A stretch of 33,213 bases of DNA, taken from positions 1 to 33,213 of the forward strand of contig JAEZAM010000092.1 of assembly GCA_023430465.1 (NCBI GenBank), given 5' to 3'. Below the pieces are notes generated by a model that saw only the letters and a program-made list of their open reading frames with translations, was not told the DNA's origin and made no database searches. The position numbers and the translations under genes were made by a program. Of this stretch, positions 7,993 to 14,644 are shown piece after piece. This DNA is from Bacteroidota bacterium (GTDB lineage: Bacteria; Bacteroidota; Bacteroidia; Chitinophagales; Chitinophagaceae). Each line of letters starts with the position of its first letter. Position 1 is the first letter of the stretch.

Positions 7993-8414
7993 ATCAGTTC
8001 CGGCTTACGTCATCAGATTCAACGTATGTGCGCTTTGACATCTCGGATACTTCGACAAAAGCAACACTTGCAATTAAATGGATCAGTGATTTGGATGCTG
8101 TACCGGATTACCGGGACTTAGCGGAAGCGGAAATCACTGCAACTGGATGGTCTCACACTTCAAAAAAAATCAGGCTACAGGTCGGTGAAGGCACCGCTTT
8201 TATGAGTTGGTATTGGTTGAAAAAGGGGAATGAAGACCGTCAGATCCTCCATTTTATTGGCACATCTGGTAGAAAAGGTATTATTGATGTTGCTATAAAC
8301 TTTGATCCGGAAGTAGCTGACTTGATGAAGATATTCTTTACGGGTGTAATTGGAAATCTTTTTATAGATGGTAGGCGATTATTTCACCCCCTCCAGGGAG
8401 TGCAACAACTGTAA
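7878..8414 (+). CDS. 3' part of the same frameshifted lipoprotein gene
   Basis: This frame is open from 7878. A TTG at 7989 overlapping the upstream TGA could serve as a start, but sequence before it already reads as protein (GTWRYNQQAKFPSLEWKEF, then NGQTFRVRTNILNQF). I therefore treat it as the continuation of the gene at 7687. Joined by a single -1 shift at 7899 the product would be about 242 residues: lipobox, two MORN-like units, then a ~190-residue beta-rich domain (FDISDTSTKATLAIKWISDL, IRLQVGEGTAFMSWYWLKKG, GRKGIIDVAINFDPEVADLM) that I do not recognise. It ends in LFIDGRRLFHPLQ. There is no neighbour in the same orientation to suggest a role. Confidence 0.55.
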   Translation, partial: FRSGSSGGTWRYNQQAKFPSLEWKEFNGQTFRVRTNILNQFRLTSSDSTYVRFDISDTSTKATLAIKWISDLDAVPDYRDLAEAEITATGWSHTSKKIRLQVGEGTAFMSWYWLKKGNEDRQILHFIGTSGRKGIIDVAINFDPEVADLMKIFFTGVIGNLFIDGRRLFHPLQGVQQL

Positions 8415-8495
8415 TCAATTTTGTACTTTCCAACCCGAATAACAAGTCACACGCCAACTGACGCCATTGTCCCTGTTAACTAAAATATTATAGAC

Positions 8496-8630
8496 CTATA
8501 AGAATTGGATTACAAAGACTTTGCAAGTGCGTATGTAAGCGTACCCTTTTTCCTCTGGCCTCAGTGCCGAATAGTTCATCGGTGATAAATATCCCAGTGC
8601 TCTTTGAAGCCATTCTTCATTGTAATCAAC
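8496..8630 (-). pseudogene. Remnant of an IS3-family transposase (OrfB C-terminus)
   Basis: One minus-strand frame reads YNEEWLQRALGYLSPMNY followed by SALRPEE. It is the same length and spacing as the IS3 OrfB terminal motif YN-x-x-R-x-H-x-ALGYLSP-x-x-Y. It runs to a stop at 8496-8498. Upstream of 8630 the frame quickly loses resemblance, and no integrase catalytic block is visible, so only the extreme C-terminus survives. A different minus-strand frame (8576-8770) is open for 64 codons but lacks any family resemblance. The remnant supports past mobile-element activity in this patch. Confidence 0.55.
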
Positions 8631-8675
8631 TCCCAGCTGCCCGTAGTCACCATCACCAGAAAAATAAACACACTC

Positions 8676-8697
8676 TCCGTAGCCTCCAGGCTACGGA
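8676..8697. repeat. Perfect 10-bp inverted repeat (hairpin)
   Basis: TCCGTAGCCT (8676-8685) and AGGCTACGGA (8688-8697) are exact inverted partners separated by CC. The right arm runs into CTACGGACAAC, also present at 7581-7591. The rest of 8415-9050 holds the transposase tail, the second 20-bp repeat and a CTTTGCG cluster; I see no intact gene in it. Confidence 0.6.
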
Positions 8698-8911
8698 CAA
8701 CTGCTGTAAAGCTGGTCTGAAAATTCAATGCTAGCTCCTTTACTTCCTTCCCGTTCAGCGCACTCTTCATGTTGCACTGAATAGTTCCAGGTAATCACCG
8801 ACTGCGCGGGCTTCGCAGGAGCCGGGTATGATGGACAGCTACAAACATCAATGATTCAGCCGCTTTGCATCCGCGAAGCTGAATTTCCATAACTTTCAGT
8901 ACAGAGTAAAC

Positions 8912-8931
8912 TTGAAAGCGGACAACTTCGT
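8912..8931 (+). repeat. Right copy of the exact 20-bp direct repeat
   Basis: Identical to 7517-7536 and in the same orientation, 1395 bases apart start to start. After the shared 20 bases the sequences diverge by one base (CCCT versus TCCT) and then fully. Confidence 0.7.
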
Positions 8932-9020
8932 TCCTAAACGGAGGCGACTGCGAGCGTAAAAACAGGTGAGGCTTACGGATGCCGGTAAGCTTCTTTGCCT
9001 GCTTTGCTCCATTGGCGTCC

Positions 9021-9047
9021 TTTGCGTGAAATTCTCTTTCACGCAAA
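9021..9047. terminator. Hairpin just past the uvrA stop, built from CTTTGCGTGAA words
   Basis: TTTGCGTGAAA (9021-9031) and TTTCACGCAAA (9037-9047) form a perfect 11-bp stem with a 5-base loop. It begins 4 bases after the uvrA stop (minus strand, 9051). There is no U-run behind it on the minus strand, so termination is likely but not certain. Further CTTTGC words lie at 8992-9005. Confidence 0.55.
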
Positions 9048-9050
9048 CTT

Positions 9051-11939
9051 CTAAAACTTCAGCTCCGCCTTCAGGTAAGCCGCCGTATGGCTGTCCTTGT
9101 GCTCCGCCAGCTTCTCCGGTGTGCCCTCAAACAATATCTTACCACCACCATCACCGCCCTCCGGCCCAAGATCGATCACATGATCCGCCACCTTGATCAC
9201 ATCCATGTTGTGCTCGATCACCAGCACCGTGTTTCCGCGGTCTACCAACTTATTCAACACATCCAGCAAATGCCTGATATCTTCAAAATGCAATCCTGTC
9301 GTTGGTTCATCCAGGATATAAAATGTCTTGCCTGTATCACGCTTGCCGAGCTCCGTCGACAACTTCACCCGCTGCGCTTCGCCCCCGCTCAGCGTTACCG
9401 CTGATTGCCCCAGGGTGATGTATCCCAGACCTACTTCCTCCAGCACCTTAATTTTCCGGTATATAAACGGTACTGCCTGGAAAAATTCCACCGCCTCTTC
9501 CACCGTCATGTTCAGCACATCTGCAATACTCTTTCCCTTATAGCGTATCTCAAGCGTCTCGCGGTTGTAACGTTTACCATTACATTTTTCACAATGCACA
9601 TACACATCCGGCAGGAAATTCATTTCTATCACCCGCATTCCCCCACCCTCACAAACCTCGCAACGCCCGCTCTTCACATTGAAAGAAAATCGTCCCGCAT
9701 TGTAGCCCCTGATCTTTGCTTCGGGTATTGACGCAAACAATGTTCTTATCTCCGTAAAAAATCCGCAATAGGTTGCCGGGTTGCTCCGCGGCGTCCGGCC
9801 AATCGGCGACTGATCGATCTCGATCACTTTATCGATGTGTTCCAGGCCTTTCACCGATTTATACTCCAGCGGCGATACCCGCGATCCATAAGCGTGATGC
9901 GACAACACCGGGTAAAGCGTTTCATTGATCAGTGTCGACTTGCCGCTCCCGCTCACCCCGGATACCGCTATGAATTTTCCCAACGGAAACTTCACATCCA
10001 CACCCTGCAGGTTATTTCCTTTTGCACCTTTGATCTCGAGGAACTTGCCTGTACCCTTGCGGCGTTCCGCCGGTATATCGATGCGGTGATGGCCATTCAG
10101 GTAACCTGAGGTCAGCGTATCCAGTTTCAGCAGATCCTTTGGATGTCCCTGCGCGACCACCCTGCCCCCGTGAAAGCCTGCTTTCGGGCCAATATCGATG
10201 AGATGATCCGCAGCCATCATGATGTCCTTATCATGCTCCACCACGATCACGCTGTTGCCAATATCCCGAAGATTCTTGAGCGCACTGATCAGCCGGTGAT
10301 TGTCGCGCTGGTGCAACCCGATGGATGGTTCATCCAGGATATAGGTGATGCCCTGCAATTGCGAACCGATCTGTGTGGCCAGCCGGATCCGCTGCGACTC
10401 ACCACCACTGAGGGTTTTGGACGACCGATTTAACGTAAGATATGTAAGCCCCACATCCAGCAGGAATCCAAGCCGCTCACGTATTTCTTTCAATACATCC
10501 TTTGCAATAACCTTTTGCTTGTTATCGATCCGCAGCTCGACGCCATCCAGCCAGGCAGCGAGATTATCAAGATTCATTTCGCTGAGCTCGGAAATATTAC
10601 GGCCGGCAATTTTGAACCAAAGGCTTTCTTTTTTCAACCGTGAGCCACCGCAGGCACTGCAGGGAAGCAATTGCATATAACCTTCGGCCCATTCGCGAAG
10701 GCCTTCGCTATAGCCATTGTTGAACCAGCGTTTAAGCATATTCACAATGCCCTCGTAGGGGGCATAGGGATCTACCTTGGTATTTTCATAATCGATCTCT
10801 GCCTCGATGCCCTCTTCATTGCCATACAACAAGATGTTCAATGCCGCTTTGGGAATGTCTTTCACGGGTTTGGTCAGCGATATCTTGTTCTTCTTCGCGA
10901 TCTCCTGCGCCTGCTTGTATACATAGGCTTCACGCTCCTCTCCCAGCGGTGCTATACCGCCTTCATTGATGCTAAGCGAAGGATCGGGCACAACCGCTTC
11001 CATGTTGACATGAAAGGTAGTTCCAAGTCCGCGGCAGACCGGACATGCACCATAAGGCGAGTTGAAGGAAAATGCATTGGGGGAAGGCTCCTCGTAGCTG
11101 ATCCCCGTATCCTCGCACATCAACTGCTTGGAGTATTGTATCAACAGTGAAGACTCTTCAGGTGCTGACTCGCCTTTCTTTTTCTTCGAAGGAGCTTCCG
11201 GCTTTACCCGTTCGGTAACAAGCAGGAACATCAGGTCCTTGCCAAGCCGGAGGGCATGCTGCACACTTTGACTCAGTCTTGCCTTCAGTTCATCCGTCAC
11301 CTGCAGCCGGTCGACCACCAGTTCGATATCATGTATCTTGTACCGGTCTACCTGCATCTTGGCGGTGATGTCCATCACTTCGCCATCCACACGAACCTTG
11401 AGAAATCCTTTCTTGCGAATGTCTTCAAACAGTTCGCGGTAATGGCCTTTCCTCCCGCGCACGAGCGGGGCAAGCAGGCTGATATTTTTACCGGCAAAAC
11501 GGTTAAAGATATTTTCGACGATCTCCTCTTCGCTCCATTTCACCATGCGCTTGCCGGTATTGTAGGAATAGGCCTCACCTATACGCGCAAACAAAAGGCG
11601 GAAGAAGTCATAGACTTCGGTGATGGTGCCGACGGTTGACCGGGGGTTCTTATTGGTGGTTTTTTGTTCAATGGAAATAACCGGCGAGAGACCTGTGATC
11701 TTATCAACATCGGGCCGCTCCATATCGCCAATAAACTGGCGCGCATAGGCGCCAAAGGTTTCCATATAGCGGCGTTGACCTTCTGAATAGATGGTGTCAA
11801 AAGCCAGTGAAGATTTACCACTGCCGCTGATACCGGTGATCACGACAAGTTTATTCTTCGGGATGGATATATCGATATTCCTGAGATTGTGCACCCTTGC
11901 TCCAAATACCTCGATGAGCTCATCCTTGGGTTGAGACAT
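9051..11939 (-). CDS. uvrA: UvrABC excinuclease subunit A
   Basis: The 962-residue length and domain order are those of UvrA, the damage-sensing ATPase of nucleotide excision repair. The first Walker A is GISGSGKSS (residues 36-44). The UvrB-binding/insertion region holds CPVCRGLGT and CSACGGSRL, followed by the signature LSGGESQRIRLATQIGS with Walker B YILDEPSIGLHQRD. The second half has Walker A GVSGSGKST and the zinc finger CEVCEGGG..CEKCNGKRYN. It continues with VTLSGGEAQRVKLSTELGKRDTGKT and Walker B YILDEPTTGLHFED. All key motifs are intact. The start at 11939 is supported by an unusual clear Shine-Dalgarno, AAGGAG (minus strand, 11947-11952), 7 bases upstream. It is transcribed alone and divergent from the secreted protein at 12150. 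Confidence 0.98.
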   Translation of the reverse strand: MSQPKDELIEVFGARVHNLRNIDISIPKNKLVVITGISGSGKSSLAFDTIYSEGQRRYMETFGAYARQFIGDMERPDVDKITGLSPVISIEQKTTNKNPRSTVGTITEVYDFFRLLFARIGEAYSYNTGKRMVKWSEEEIVENIFNRFAGKNISLLAPLVRGRKGHYRELFEDIRKKGFLKVRVDGEVMDITAKMQVDRYKIHDIELVVDRLQVTDELKARLSQSVQHALRLGKDLMFLLVTERVKPEAPSKKKKGESAPEESSLLIQYSKQLMCEDTGISYEEPSPNAFSFNSPYGACPVCRGLGTTFHVNMEAVVPDPSLSINEGGIAPLGEEREAYVYKQAQEIAKKNKISLTKPVKDIPKAALNILLYGNEEGIEAEIDYENTKVDPYAPYEGIVNMLKRWFNNGYSEGLREWAEGYMQLLPCSACGGSRLKKESLWFKIAGRNISELSEMNLDNLAAWLDGVELRIDNKQKVIAKDVLKEIRERLGFLLDVGLTYLTLNRSSKTLSGGESQRIRLATQIGSQLQGITYILDEPSIGLHQRDNHRLISALKNLRDIGNSVIVVEHDKDIMMAADHLIDIGPKAGFHGGRVVAQGHPKDLLKLDTLTSGYLNGHHRIDIPAERRKGTGKFLEIKGAKGNNLQGVDVKFPLGKFIAVSGVSGSGKSTLINETLYPVLSHHAYGSRVSPLEYKSVKGLEHIDKVIEIDQSPIGRTPRSNPATYCGFFTEIRTLFASIPEAKIRGYNAGRFSFNVKSGRCEVCEGGGMRVIEMNFLPDVYVHCEKCNGKRYNRETLEIRYKGKSIADVLNMTVEEAVEFFQAVPFIYRKIKVLEEVGLGYITLGQSAVTLSGGEAQRVKLSTELGKRDTGKTFYILDEPTTGLHFEDIRHLLDVLNKLVDRGNTVLVIEHNMDVIKVADHVIDLGPEGGDGGGKILFEGTPEKLAEHKDSHTAAYLKAELKF

Positions 11940-12149
11940 ATACTAACTCCTTGTTTATATAAGTAGGGAAAGACCGCGAAGATAAACCAAGTAGTGCAGG
12001 AAAACGGCAGGAGATTTTCCGCGAGGACCGGTGCGGAGACTCGCAGGATCACCCTTTTTTTGAGCATTTTTCCCCGAAACCTGGTTTTTGGCACAATATT
12101 TAAAAGGAAAGGGCGAAACCAAGTTCAATTCAAATTAAACATAGATTTT

Positions 12150-12824
12150 ATGAAAAAATCCGCTTTAATAGCCAGCGCTGCCGCACTCCTTTTCACAGCA
12201 ACGGTAAACGCACAAACCGACACTGTACCCAGTCAGCCTTCTACAAATCCTGTAGCAACAGAGGCTCCTGTAAAGAAAGACAGGTGGAACAACTGGGATT
12301 CGACTACTTATAAAATGCAGCCAATGCCTGAAGCATTGACTACGGAAAAGATATTCCCCGTGATCGGCCGGTATGAGCTGACCGCAAAAGACGGTACTGC
12401 ATCTACTGTAACTGTATCACTGGACGAAACAAACAAAGGTCTTGTATGGGTAGATGGTCTGCCACAGGGACGTATCAAAGCAACGCTTCGCAAATCACCC
12501 GCTATCTATAAGATCCCTGCACAGAAACTGGGTGAAGAAAAAGATGCAAAAAGTGTAGCCGAAGGTGTTATGATCTATGATAAAGATGCCAATGTACTGA
12601 ACGTTTGCATCGGCTGCGAATATAACAACGATGATCCTGCAATGGTATTCGCTTCAGCAACAACTGACGATGCAGCAGCACAAACAGAAGAAAAGAAAGT
12701 AACGAAGACAAAGGTTAACGGTACGAAGACAAAAACAAAGACCAAGGTTGCGAAAGCAAAACCTGTTCACTATACCGGTAGCAAGGTGATTGAAACTACT
12801 GCAGTCGCCCAGCCGCTTCAGTAA
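12150..12824 (+). CDS. Secreted protein of unknown function with Lys/Thr-rich C-terminal region
   Basis: The frame is open from 11994, but the ATG at 12150 gives a clean Sec signal (MKKSALIASAAALLFTATVNAQ) and a 224-residue product. After a Pro/Thr-rich linker comes a unit DRWNNWDSTTYKMQPMPEAL. A compact beta-rich domain follows (IGRYELTAKDGTASTVTVSL, GLVWVDGLPQGRIKATLRKS, EGVMIYDKDANVLNVCIGC). Residues ~180-205 are a low-complexity run of alternating Lys and Thr (KVTKTKVNGTKTKTKTKVAK). I do not recognise the family. The Lys-rich tail could bind nucleic acid, anionic polysaccharide or cell wall; that is speculation. A hairpin with a T-run follows at 12870. Confidence 0.75.
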   Translation: MKKSALIASAAALLFTATVNAQTDTVPSQPSTNPVATEAPVKKDRWNNWDSTTYKMQPMPEALTTEKIFPVIGRYELTAKDGTASTVTVSLDETNKGLVWVDGLPQGRIKATLRKSPAIYKIPAQKLGEEKDAKSVAEGVMIYDKDANVLNVCIGCEYNNDDPAMVFASATTDDAAAQTEEKKVTKTKVNGTKTKTKTKVAKAKPVHYTGSKVIETTAVAQPLQ

Positions 12825-12839
12825 GCTATTTTCCGCAAA

Positions 12840-12853
12840 CCCGAAGCTTCGGG
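12840..12853. repeat. CCCGA-N4-TCGGG palindrome with conserved flank (copy 1)
   Basis: CCCGAAGCTTCGGG is followed by AGCAAAG. A close relative lies at 32801-32814 (CCCGAGGGATCGGG followed by AGCCAAG). The shared pattern CCCGA-N4-TCGGGAGC-N-AAG suggests a small dispersed repeat family. Confidence 0.5.
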
Positions 12854-12869
12854 AGCAAAGTATAGAAAG

Positions 12870-12911
12870 GCGCAAAGACAGGTCGATATACGAACTCTCT
12901 TTGCGCTTTTT
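12870..12911 (+). terminator. Terminator-like hairpin after the secreted protein gene
   Basis: GCGCAAAGA (12870-12878) and TCTTTGCGC (12898-12906) are exact inverted partners with a 19-base loop, followed by five T (12907-12911). It lies 46 bases after the stop at 12824. The 3' arm is the first of several CTTTGCG words that run to 12946. Confidence 0.6.
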
Positions 12912-12932
12912 CTTTGCGTCCTTTGAATTTTC

Positions 12933-12964
12933 TTTGCGTCTTTGCGGGAAACCCTGTATTTTTG
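12933..12964 (+). promoter_or_regulatory. Bacteroidota-type promoter of the methionine operon
   Basis: TTTG (12933-12936), 20 bases, then TATTTTTG (12957-12964) is an exact fit to the -33 TTTG / -7 TAnnTTTG promoter with 19-21 base spacing known for Bacteroidota. The RNA would start near 12971, about 10 bases before the riboswitch P1 stem. The -33 box is itself part of a CTTTGCGTCTTTGCG repeat (12931-12946). Confidence 0.75.
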
Positions 12965-12981
12965 TTCCAGTTCTTTAAAAC

Positions 12982-13097
12982 ACTTATCAAGAAAGGCAGA
13001 GGGTAATGGCCCTGTGAAGCCTTGACAACCTCTTCATTTAGCTTCGGCTGAATGAAAAAGGTGCCAATTCCATCCCGCCCAGGCGGGACAGATAAGT
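12982..13097 (+). ncRNA. SAM-I (S-box) riboswitch aptamer
   Basis: The aptamer is nearly complete by eye. P1 is ACTTATC/GATAAGT (12982-12988 with 13091-13097). P2 includes AAGGC/GCCTT (12993-12997 with 13019-13023), with GGG/CCC above. GACAACC at 13024-13030 follows the usual GxCAACC core. P3 is a 10-bp helix capped by a UUCG tetraloop (13033-13056). The conserved core word AAGGTGCCAATTCC is at 13058-13071, and P4 is TCCCGCC/GGCGGGA (13073-13088). SAM-I switches bind S-adenosylmethionine and turn off methionine genes, matching the four genes downstream. Confidence 0.95.
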
Positions 13098-13165
13098 CAG
13101 ATTACAGCTTTAAATTTTCAAAATAATAAAAGGCTCATCTGATTCATCGGATGAGCTTTTTTTTT
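13095..13165 (+). terminator. SAM-I expression platform: antiterminator and intrinsic terminator
   Basis: The terminator is a 10-bp stem (GCTCATCTGA with TCGGATGAGC, 13133-13156, one U-G pair, 4-base loop) followed by nine T (13157-13165). The alternative pairing is AGTCAGAT (13095-13102) with ATCTGATT (13137-13144), 8 bp. It uses the last bases of the P1 3' strand and the left arm of the terminator. SAM-stabilised P1 would block the antiterminator and stop transcription, an OFF switch. Confidence 0.9.
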
Positions 13166-13258
13166 GGAAGCCACCGAACCTGTTGCTCTTCTTGTAAGTG
13201 TTGAACAATTGTTTATCAATTATTTTTTAACCCGGCATTGCCGGAAAAATGTTTAACA

Positions 13259-14500
13259 ATGGCTTACAATGCAACACAACTGATCCACAGCATCCCTCTT
13301 GATCCACTCACCGGCGCGATCTCCGTGCCCATTTACCAGACCAGTACCTTTGTCCAGGAAGCACCGGGCGTTAATCTCGGCTATGATTATGCCCGCTCCG
13401 GCAATCCCACGCGCGCTGCACTGGAAGAGATCATCGCAAAACTGGAGAACGGCTCCACCGGCGCCGCCTTCGCCAGCGGACTTGCCGCCATCGATGCGGT
13501 AGTCAAATTATTGAAATCGGGAGACGAGATACTTGCCTGCGATGATATCTATGGGGGTGCCTTCCGGCTCTTCACCCATGTTTTTGGCAAATTCGGTATC
13601 AAGGTAAATTATACTGACACCACTTCGATTGAAAACGTAAGCCGCGCGCTGACGCCCGCCACAAAACTTATCTGGCTGGAAACGCCAACCAACCCGACAC
13701 TGAAGATTTCCGACATCGCCGCAATAGCTGGTATCGCTCAATCAGCAGGCTGCCTGCTCTGCGTGGACAATACGTTTGCATCACCTGCTCTCCAGCGCCC
13801 TCTTGATCTCGGTGCAGATATCATCATTCATTCTGCAACGAAATACCTGGGTGGCCACAGTGATCTCATTGCCGGCCTCGTGGTAACTAAAGACCGTGCA
13901 CTCGGCGAACAGATCCGTTTTATTCAAAATGCGAGCGGCGCCATCCTGGCGCCATTCGATAGCTGGCTGGTGATCCGCGGTATTGAAACACTTCCACTCC
14001 GGGTGAAACAACACAGCAGCAACGCGCTTGAAGTAGCCACCTTCCTGAGTGCCCATCCAGCCGTCGATAAAGTTTATTATCCCGGGCTCATCACCCACCA
14101 TAACCATGACATTGCAAAGCGGCAGGCAACCGCGGGTGGCGGGGTTGTTTCCTTCACACTCAAACATGACACGCTCGAAGCGGCCGATTTCTTTGTGCAA
14201 TCAACCCAATACTTCAAACTGGCGGAAAGCCTGGGAGGGGTGAAAAGCCTGCTCTGCCATCCCGCTCAGATGACCCATAAATCCATCCCGGCAGAAAAAC
14301 GCCGCAGCGCCGGTGTCAGCGACAGTCTTATCCGGCTGAGCGTTGGCCTCGAAGAGGCGGCCGACCTCGTCAGGGATCTCCAGGATGCATTCATCAAACT
14401 CGATCAGTTTACCAATAAACCCACACGTTCAAACCACCGGCAATCAACCGAAACACGCCGTTGGGAAGGAAAATTTGCGCAATCGGTAACAGCCCACTAG
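13259..14500 (+). CDS. metB: Cystathionine gamma-synthase-like PLP enzyme (MetB/MetC family)
   Basis: The protein is 413 residues from the ATG at 13259; an in-frame TTG at 13238 is less likely. It belongs to the Cys/Met-metabolism PLP family: VPIYQTSTF, YDYARSGNPTRAALE, FASGLAAIDAV, the YGG loop (DDIYGGAFRLF), LETPTNPTLK, VDNTFASPALQRP and the PLP-binding lysine K195 in HSATKYLGGHSD. The C-terminal SVGLEEAADLVRDLQDAF is the normal end of the fold; about 30 extra hydrophilic residues follow. By family and operon it should join an activated homoserine to cysteine (cystathionine gamma-synthase), but gamma-lyase or homocysteine-forming activity cannot be excluded by sequence. First gene after the SAM-I switch. 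Confidence 0.88.
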   Translation: MAYNATQLIHSIPLDPLTGAISVPIYQTSTFVQEAPGVNLGYDYARSGNPTRAALEEIIAKLENGSTGAAFASGLAAIDAVVKLLKSGDEILACDDIYGGAFRLFTHVFGKFGIKVNYTDTTSIENVSRALTPATKLIWLETPTNPTLKISDIAAIAGIAQSAGCLLCVDNTFASPALQRPLDLGADIIIHSATKYLGGHSDLIAGLVVTKDRALGEQIRFIQNASGAILAPFDSWLVIRGIETLPLRVKQHSSNALEVATFLSAHPAVDKVYYPGLITHHNHDIAKRQATAGGGVVSFTLKHDTLEAADFFVQSTQYFKLAESLGGVKSLLCHPAQMTHKSIPAEKRRSAGVSDSLIRLSVGLEEAADLVRDLQDAFIKLDQFTNKPTRSNHRQSTETRRWEGKFAQSVTAH

Positions 14501-14504
14501 ATTT

Positions 14505-14594
14505 GTAGAGTAGTCGCGACGGTCGTCCCCGCTTGAATGGATCAGCACACTTTTTGGCAACACTACCTCGCACTGAACGGCACTACTACTCTAC
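14505..14594. repeat. Long-range inverted repeat between metB-like and metY
   Basis: GTAGAGTAGT (14505-14514) and ACTACTCTAC (14585-14594) are exact inverted partners enclosing 70 bases. This is the only large gap (144 bases) inside the operon. It could be an mRNA processing or stability hairpin, or a small inserted repeat. I see no clear promoter box in the gap. Confidence 0.55.
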
Positions 14595-14644
14595 CGAAGC
14601 CTGATTTTTTATCCCGGTTCTAAACGTTTAAAATTAAAATAGTC

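Noticed and set aside
8576..8770. 64-codon minus-strand open frame in the accessory patch
   Set aside because: Another frame of the same strand carries the transposase motif; this one includes a perfect hairpin and has no resemblance to a family.
8795..9046. 83-codon minus-strand open frame downstream of uvrA
   Set aside because: Its first residues are a translation of the CTTTGCGTGAA repeat, and it spans the 20-bp repeat.
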